NCBI GenBank assembly: GCA_003446015.1 | Contig: DMBU01000025.1 | Span: forward strand, 1 to 11,391 | DNA from: Bacteroidales bacterium | Lineage (GTDB): Bacteria; Bacteroidota; Bacteroidia; Bacteroidales; UBA12077 | Length of the DNA: 11,391 nucleotides | Direction: 5' to 3' | In this document: piece after piece, positions 7,023 to 11,391 of the stretch | Numbering within the stretch: the stretch's first letter is position 1 | Layout of the letters: the number at the start of each line of letters is the position of its first letter | Notes under the pieces: model-generated | Seen by the model: only the letters and a program-made list of their open reading frames with translations | Told to the model about the DNA's origin: nothing | Database searches by the model: none | Translations under genes and position numbers: made by a program

Positions 7023-8360
7023 ATGAAAATTATTGTTGCAGGAGCAGGTGAGGTTGGAACACACTTAGCAAAAATGTTAAGCAGTGAATTTCACGACATT
7101 ATGGTGATAGACCCTGATGCTGAAAGTTTAAGAACCATTGATTCAAATATGGACTTACTTACCATTACCGGATCAGCTACATCTTTTGAGGTTTTAAAAG
7201 AAGCGAAAGTAAAAAAAGCAGATCTTTTTATTGCGGTAACCCATTCCGAAGAAATAAATATTACTGCTGCGATAATAGCTAAAAAGCTTGGTGCAAAAAA
7301 GACCATTGCACGTGTTGACAATTACGAATATATTGAACCTGAAAACATTTCTCACTTTATTCGTTTAGGCATTGATTATTTAATTTATCCTGAACGAATA
7401 GCTGCTCGTGAGGTTGTTGATTTACTGGGTCAGGGAGAGATTTTTGAATCGGTTGATTTTTCAGGAGGCAAACTATCTCTTTATGTTTTAAAATTAGACG
7501 AAAAAGCCTTAGTATTAAATCAGACCTTACAAGATATAGCAAAAGATAAAAAAATTGATTTCCGAGCTGTTGCAATTGCCCGAAATGGTAAAACCATTAT
7601 CCCTCGTGGTAATGATCAGTTTCAGATAAACGATCTGGCTTATGTTGTTACAAACAAAGCAGGGATTAAGGATGTGATGAAATATTCGGGCAAGAAAAAA
7701 ATTGATATTAAAAACATCATGATTCTGGGTGGAAGCCGAATAGGAAAAAGAGTTGCTAAAGCACTCGAGAATAGATTTAATATTAAGTTAATTGAGATTG
7801 ATAAAAATAAAAGTGCCCAGTTAGCCGATTTTCTTAATAACTCATTGGTAATTAATGGCGATGGTCGAAACATAGATTTATTGAATCAGGAAGGATTAGC
7901 AAACATGGATACTTTTATTGCTGTTACAGGGAATTCCGAAACCAATATTTTATCCTGTGTATTAGCCAAAAAAATGGGTGTTAAAAAAACCATAGCCGAG
8001 ATTGAAAACATTGATTATATTGATCTCGGAGAAAGCATGGGTATTGATACCATCATCAATAAAAAACTGATTACAGCAAGTAGAATTTTCAGATTTACCT
8101 TAAGTGCCGAAGTTGAGACCATGAAATGTTTAACCGGGTCCGATGCTGATGTAATGGAGTTTGTTGCAAAAGAAGATTCCAAAATAACCGAAGGAAGTTT
8201 ACGTAAGATTGATTTTCCTAAGGATGCAATTGTCGGAGGTGTAATTCGCGGCGATAAATCATTCATTGCAACCGGAGATACAGTAATTAAGGCTGATGAT
8301 CGTGTCGTTGTATTTGCATTGCCTTCTGCTGTAAAAAAACTTGACAACTTTTTTAACTAA
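7023..8360 (+). CDS. trkA: Trk-system potassium uptake protein TrkA
   Basis: A 445-residue cytosolic regulator that forms a ring under TrkH and gates K+ uptake in response to bound nucleotides. It has the classic duplicated RCK layout. RCK-N 1 (about 1-115) has the dinucleotide loop GAGEVG at 7-12 and the acidic residue D30 ending strand 2. RCK-C 1 spans about 140-220. RCK-N 2 (about 230-350) has GGSRIG at 236-241 with E258 as the matching acidic residue. RCK-C 2 covers about 365-445. Both nucleotide sites look intact. In this family the bound ligand is typically NAD(H) or ATP/ADP. Length is close to the usual 450-460 residues. The start gives the expected MKIIVAG opening, after a leader with a TAnnTTTG match. 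It ends 3 nt before trkH, so the two are almost certainly co-transcribed and translationally close. Confidence 0.96.
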   Translation: MKIIVAGAGEVGTHLAKMLSSEFHDIMVIDPDAESLRTIDSNMDLLTITGSATSFEVLKEAKVKKADLFIAVTHSEEINITAAIIAKKLGAKKTIARVDNYEYIEPENISHFIRLGIDYLIYPERIAAREVVDLLGQGEIFESVDFSGGKLSLYVLKLDEKALVLNQTLQDIAKDKKIDFRAVAIARNGKTIIPRGNDQFQINDLAYVVTNKAGIKDVMKYSGKKKIDIKNIMILGGSRIGKRVAKALENRFNIKLIEIDKNKSAQLADFLNNSLVINGDGRNIDLLNQEGLANMDTFIAVTGNSETNILSCVLAKKMGVKKTIAEIENIDYIDLGESMGIDTIINKKLITASRIFRFTLSAEVETMKCLTGSDADVMEFVAKEDSKITEGSLRKIDFPKDAIVGGVIRGDKSFIATGDTVIKADDRVVVFALPSAVKKLDNFFN

Positions 8361-8363
8361 ATA

Positions 8364-9812
8364 ATGTTAAATAAAAAGATCATTCTACATGTAATGGGCT
8401 TACTTCTGCTTATAGAAGGATTTTTTCTGGGTATCTCATCACTTGTTAGTTTATATTACGGTCAATATGGTTTTTTTTCCCTAACACTTACCACTCTTAT
8501 CTGTTTTATTTTTGGAAGTACACTTTGGTTGTTAACCCATAAAGCAGACAAAAATTTTGGCAAACACGAAGGATATATTATTGTAAGTTTGGTTTGGATT
8601 GTATTCTCCTTATTTGGGGCACTTCCTTTTTTTATTAGCGGAGCAATACCTTCTTATACCGATGCGTTTTTTGAAACCATATCGGGTTTTACCACAACTG
8701 GAGCTACTATTTTAAATGATATTGAAGCAGTACCCTATGGATTGCTTTTCTGGAGAAGCTTAACCCAGTGGCTGGGAGGTATGGGAATTATTGTGTTATC
8801 CATTGCTATTTTACCTATGTTTGGTATTGGCGGAATGCAATTATTTGTTGCTGAAGTTCCAGGACCAACGCCCGATAAGCTACATCCAAGAATTAAAGAA
8901 ACTGTTAAGAGACTTTGGGGTATTTATGTTTTATATACTTTGGCTGAAGTAATCCTTTTAAAAATTGGAGGGATGAACTGGTTCGATGCTGTTAACCATT
9001 CGTTTACAACAATGGCAACAGGAGGGTACTCAACCAGACAAGCTGGCATTGCCTATTTTGAATCGCCATTCATCCATTATGTGATCATCATTTTTATGTT
9101 ACTTGCAGGAACAAATTTTACCTTATCCTATTTTGCATTGCATTTTAATTTTGGTAAAGTTCTTAAAAACGAAGAGTTCAGGTATTATATGGGGTTTGTT
9201 CTCTTATTTACTTTTGCTTTAACGTTTATATTATGGCACTTTAATGGATTTAACCTGGAACAATCGTTTCGCAATTCTGCATTTCAGGTAGTTTCTATAA
9301 TTACAACAACAGGATTTGTTTCAGCCAACTATTTATTGTGGCCACCACTTGTAATTCTTATTTTATTTGCACTTATGTTTTTTGGAGGATCTGCTGGCTC
9401 AACAGGTGGTAGCATTAAAATTGCACGAATTACCTTATTACTTAAAAATAGTTACAAGGAGTTAAAACAAATTATACACCCAAATGCCATAATCCCGGTT
9501 CGGATTAATGGTAAAAGTGTACCTCCTAATATTATCTCAAATGTTTTAGTGTTTGTTATTTTTTATTTACTATTAACCCTTACAAGCACCATGGTAATTT
9601 CAGCTTTAGATTACGATTTAGCGACATCACTTAGCGCTGTTGCTGCTACTTTGGGAAATATTGGACCAGGTATTGGCCGTGTTGGCCCAATTGAAAATTA
9701 TGCACATTTTCCTGCTTTTGGTAAATGGTTTTTATCATTTTTAATGCTTATTGGCCGATTAGAACTGTTTACAGTACTCGTTTTATTCTCTCCGGTATTT
9801 TGGAAAAAATAA
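8364..9812 (+). CDS. trkH: Trk-system potassium transporter TrkH
   Basis: A 482-residue integral membrane K+ transporter of the TrkH/TrkG/KtrB superfamily, built from four membrane-pore-membrane repeats. All four filter loops are visible: TTTG at 110-113, TMATGG at 216-221, TTTG at 314-317 and TLGN at 429-432. The gating loop of the third repeat appears as GGSAGSTGGS (341-350), followed by K352 and R355, typical of the family. The length matches canonical TrkH, and the end PVFWKK is also usual. It needs TrkA, encoded 3 nt upstream, for regulated activity. The initiation region is A-rich without a Shine-Dalgarno site. Filter residues are intact, so the pore should be K+ selective. Confidence 0.96.
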   Translation: MLNKKIILHVMGLLLLIEGFFLGISSLVSLYYGQYGFFSLTLTTLICFIFGSTLWLLTHKADKNFGKHEGYIIVSLVWIVFSLFGALPFFISGAIPSYTDAFFETISGFTTTGATILNDIEAVPYGLLFWRSLTQWLGGMGIIVLSIAILPMFGIGGMQLFVAEVPGPTPDKLHPRIKETVKRLWGIYVLYTLAEVILLKIGGMNWFDAVNHSFTTMATGGYSTRQAGIAYFESPFIHYVIIIFMLLAGTNFTLSYFALHFNFGKVLKNEEFRYYMGFVLLFTFALTFILWHFNGFNLEQSFRNSAFQVVSIITTTGFVSANYLLWPPLVILILFALMFFGGSAGSTGGSIKIARITLLLKNSYKELKQIIHPNAIIPVRINGKSVPPNIISNVLVFVIFYLLLTLTSTMVISALDYDLATSLSAVAATLGNIGPGIGRVGPIENYAHFPAFGKWFLSFLMLIGRLELFTVLVLFSPVFWKK

Positions 9813-9818
9813 AAACAG

Positions 9819-10511
9819 ATGAACTTAATCAAAAGATATTTCTCTGATTGGGATCCATACGAAAAAATCTGGCTTTTCTTATTTACATTTATCATTATTG
9901 GTCTGTCTTTTTATTGGAAGGATTCCTTAATCGGAATTCTAGCTTCACTTACAGGAATATGGTGTGTTGTGCTTATTGCAAAAGGCAAGATTGCAAACTA
10001 CTATTTTGGTATTATAAATGTTTTGGCATACGCCTATGTCGCTTATAACCAGCAATATTATGGCGAGGTTATGTTAAACATGTTTTACTTTTTCCCAATG
10101 CAATTTATTGGCATTTATCTATGGAAAAAGAAAAGACTTTCGGCAAAAAAAAATGATGTTCGGGTTGTTTATATGAGTAATAAGCAACGTATCCTATGGT
10201 CAGTAATTACTATTATAGCAACCATTTTATATGGCTTTGTATTAAAAAAACTGGGAGGAAACCTTCCATTTATCGATTCATCCTCGACAGTGATGTCGGT
10301 TATTGCAATGATACTAATGGTTTTTGTATTTGTTGAACAGTGGATTTTATGGATCCTTGTTGATATTGTCTCGATCATCATGTGGATTGCTGTAATGATG
10401 AAAGGAGGTAGTGATGTGGCAGTACTTGTAATGTGGATTGCTTATTTAGTAAATGCTATTTATGGTTTGTATAACTGGATAAAACTGGAGAAACAATCAA
10501 GAATAGTTTAA
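9819..10511 (+). CDS. pnuC: PnuC-family transporter, probably for nicotinamide riboside
   Basis: A 230-residue, highly hydrophobic inner-membrane protein with about seven or eight membrane segments. Family features are: N60 and FGIIN at 63-67, then QQYYGE at 78-83 and N87 in the next segment, and LPFIDS...TVMS followed by EQWILW at 173-178. These match the PnuC family, which moves nicotinamide riboside by facilitated diffusion coupled to intracellular phosphorylation. Some relatives carry thiamine (PnuT) or riboflavin (PnuX) instead; those are usually recognised by a TPP or FMN riboswitch or a neighbouring kinase, and none is visible here. The gene begins 6 nt after trkH, so it is probably the last gene of the trk transcript. 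No NadR/NrtR-type regulator or ribosylnicotinamide kinase gene is in the window. Family is secure; the substrate is inferred. Confidence 0.88.
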   Translation: MNLIKRYFSDWDPYEKIWLFLFTFIIIGLSFYWKDSLIGILASLTGIWCVVLIAKGKIANYYFGIINVLAYAYVAYNQQYYGEVMLNMFYFFPMQFIGIYLWKKKRLSAKKNDVRVVYMSNKQRILWSVITIIATILYGFVLKKLGGNLPFIDSSSTVMSVIAMILMVFVFVEQWILWILVDIVSIIMWIAVMMKGGSDVAVLVMWIAYLVNAIYGLYNWIKLEKQSRIV

Positions 10512-10512
10512 T

Positions 10513-10540
10513 AAAAGACAAAAGTTAAAAGATAAAAGGC
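10513..10540. repeat. Four tandem 7-bp repeats (AAAAGNN)
   Basis: Four consecutive heptamers, aaaagac, aaaagtt, aaaagat and aaaaggc, start 2 nt after the pnuC stop. They lie between two convergent genes. No hairpin terminator for pnuC is visible in 10512-10616. Confidence 0.75.
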
Positions 10541-10583
10541 AACGGATAGTGGGAAGTTGGCATAAGTTAGAATATTGAGTTCT

Positions 10584-10615
10584 TTGATCTTTGAAAATTG
10601 ATCTTTGAAAATTGA
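10584..10615. repeat. 14-bp tandem repeat, 2.3 copies
   Basis: The unit ttgatctttgaaaa occurs at 10584-10597 and 10598-10611, with ttga as a partial third copy. Each unit is itself two related heptamers (ttgatct and ttgaaaa), the same 7-bp period as the repeat at 10513-10540. It abuts the stop codon of the convergent gene. Confidence 0.8.
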
Positions 10616-10616
10616 A

Positions 10617-11231
10617 CTAAAAAACCAACTCTCCTATTCCCTGTCGAATAATTTCAAAATCATCTTCGGTACAGTCAACAATTGTTGAAGCTTCGTTATT
10701 TCCATATCCCCCATCAATAACATAATCGACCAAATGCTCATATTTTTCATGAATCAATTCGGGATCAGTCATGTAATCTAATATTTCGTCCTCATCATGC
10801 AAAGAGGTTGTCATAAACGGATGACCTAATTTATTTACAATTTCGATAGCAATATTATTATCGGGGATTCTAATACCTACTGTCTTCTTTTTAGATTTGT
10901 AAAAACGCGGTACGTTATTATTTGCATTTAGAATAAATGTAAACGGACCAGGTAAGTTATGTTTCAACAGTTTAAATGTTTGATTGTTTATGTGCATTGT
11001 AAATTGTGAGACCTGACTGATTTCACTACATACCAGTGAAAAATTCTCTTTTAAGGCACTCTTTCCCTTAATTTTTACAATTTTATCAAAAGCTTTTGGG
11101 CTGTTTATATCCCAGGCTAATCCATATACAGTATCGGTAGGGTAAATTACCAATCCATTATTCTTCAAGGCTTCAATAGCCATAGCAATCTCTCTTGGGT
11201 TTGGATTATCAGGATGAATTTGTAATAACAT
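10617..11231 (-). CDS. YciO-type Sua5/YciO/YrdC family protein
   Basis: A 204-residue cytosolic protein of the family whose Sua5/TsaC members make threonylcarbamoyl-AMP for the t6A modification of ANN-decoding tRNAs. Visible features: the opening IHPDNPN (5-11), the nucleotide-pocket segment YPTDTVYGL (30-38), K53/K55/K57, NFSLVC (63-68), PGPFTFIL (94-101), GIRIPDN (119-125), TTSL (141-144) and a final IRQGIGELVF. The IHPDNP start, the NFSLVC form, the roughly 205-residue length and the lack of a Sua5 C-terminal domain all favour the YciO branch over TsaC. Whether YciO proteins make threonylcarbamoyl-AMP in cells is unsettled, so 'L-threonylcarbamoyladenylate synthase' would be an over-call. 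It is transcribed toward pnuC. The ATG is supported by a purine-rich ribosome site (11239-11245) and a TAnnTTTG promoter match just upstream. Confidence 0.9.
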   Translation of the reverse strand: MLLQIHPDNPNPREIAMAIEALKNNGLVIYPTDTVYGLAWDINSPKAFDKIVKIKGKSALKENFSLVCSEISQVSQFTMHINNQTFKLLKHNLPGPFTFILNANNNVPRFYKSKKKTVGIRIPDNNIAIEIVNKLGHPFMTTSLHDEDEILDYMTDPELIHEKYEHLVDYVIDGGYGNNEASTIVDCTEDDFEIIRQGIGELVF

Positions 11232-11238
11232 GAGTGTT

Positions 11239-11245
11239 TCCTTCT
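11239..11245 (-). promoter_or_regulatory. Ribosome binding site of the YciO-type gene
   Basis: On the minus strand AGAAGGA lies 7 nt before the ATG. It is the only Shine-Dalgarno-like site I noticed before any of the genes; the others rely on A-rich leaders. It supports the chosen start. Confidence 0.45.
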
Positions 11246-11257
11246 AAAAATCAGTTG

Positions 11258-11265
11258 CAAATGTA
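11258..11265 (-). promoter_or_regulatory. Candidate promoter of the YciO-type gene
   Basis: The minus strand reads TACATTTG, a full match to TAnnTTTG, 26 nt before the ATG. TTTC at 11286-11289 (minus strand) sits 20 nt upstream, the normal distance for the -33 TTTG element with one mismatch. The expected leader is about 20 nt. Confidence 0.6.
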
Positions 11266-11289
11266 ATAAACTATATCTTTATCCTGAAA

Positions 11290-11391
11290 CTACAAGGCTT
11301 TTTTTATCCTAACAGTATTATGGATCAAATGATAAAGTTGTGGAATATAAGAGTCACCAAATACTGATTTGATCATTTTTTTATGATTTAA
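11290..11391 (-). CDS. Possible C-terminal tail of a gene entering from the right edge
   Basis: A minus-strand frame open from the window edge runs 33 codons to a TAG at 11290-11292, with an internal Met at the sixth codon. The residues (for example SVFGDSYIPQLYHLIHN, ending IKKAL) do not match any family I recognise. At this length in AT-rich DNA an open frame by chance is quite possible. If real, the gene would lie upstream of the YciO-type gene, in the same direction. Confidence 0.2.
   Translation of the reverse strand, partial: LNHKKMIKSVFGDSYIPQLYHLIHNTVRIKKAL

Noticed and set aside
8015..8347. 110-residue open frame on the minus strand inside trkA
   Set aside because: It lies wholly antisense to a well-recognised gene, and its composition is what one gets by reading trkA codons backwards.
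9790..9818. TPP or FMN riboswitch controlling the PnuC-like gene
   Set aside because: Only 6 nt separate it from trkH; there is no room for a riboswitch and no THI-box or RFN-like pattern.
9848..10048. 66-residue frame overlapping the start of the PnuC gene
   Set aside because: It is in another frame of the same strand within a clear family member and has no recognisable features.
10512..10616. Intrinsic terminator shared by pnuC and the YciO-type gene
   Set aside because: Only short weak stems such as agttc/gaact can be drawn, and no GC-rich stem with a T run is present.
11320..11391. Small plus-strand gene starting at the ATG near 11321
   Set aside because: It stops after about 15 codons and has no ribosome site or recognisable sequence.

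Overview
The window looks like chromosomal DNA from a member of the Bacteroidota. Four things point there: it is AT-rich, the first protein ends in a type A sorting domain of the type IX secretion system (T9SS), translation starts are A/T-rich with almost no Shine-Dalgarno signal, and several genes are preceded by matches to the TAnnTTTG promoter element of this phylum. A free-living, possibly marine, Marinilabiliales/Marinifilaceae-like organism is a reasonable guess, but I cannot prove the family from sequence alone.

Layout. Positions 1-453 are non-coding and hold an unusual alternating array of five palindromes (35-212), then AT-rich leader DNA with promoter candidates. Positions 454-4659 (+) encode a 1401-residue secreted, multi-domain, T9SS-sorted protein: a lamin-tail domain, two DUF5689/OB-like modules and several beta-sandwich repeats, with no nuclease domain visible. 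Two consecutive hairpin terminators follow (4667-4748). Positions 4816-6888 (+) encode a ComEC/Rec2 DNA-uptake channel whose C-terminal metallo-beta-lactamase-like part has no recognisable metal ligands. Positions 7023-10511 (+) form a tight cluster: trkA, trkH and a PnuC-family transporter, with 3- and 6-nt gaps and a clear promoter match before trkA. After a 105-bp gap containing 7-bp-periodic repeats comes a convergent gene (10617-11231, -) for a YciO-type member of the Sua5/YciO/YrdC family. The right edge may carry the tail of another minus-strand gene.

How the parts fit. TrkH (K+ pore) and TrkA (cytosolic nucleotide-gated ring) make one K+ uptake system. The PnuC-like protein probably imports an NAD precursor such as nicotinamide riboside; since TrkA-type RCK domains bind NAD(H), co-transcription is suggestive but not proof of a functional link. 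ComEC would move single-stranded DNA across the inner membrane. The large secreted protein has domains often seen in extracellular nucleases, but two terminators separate it from comEC, so any cooperation is speculation.

Most of the coding content is ordinary core metabolism and transport. The least explained element is the palindrome array at 35-212. It shows compensatory base changes between copies and complementary hairpin loops, and behaves like a structured or mobile intergenic repeat family.
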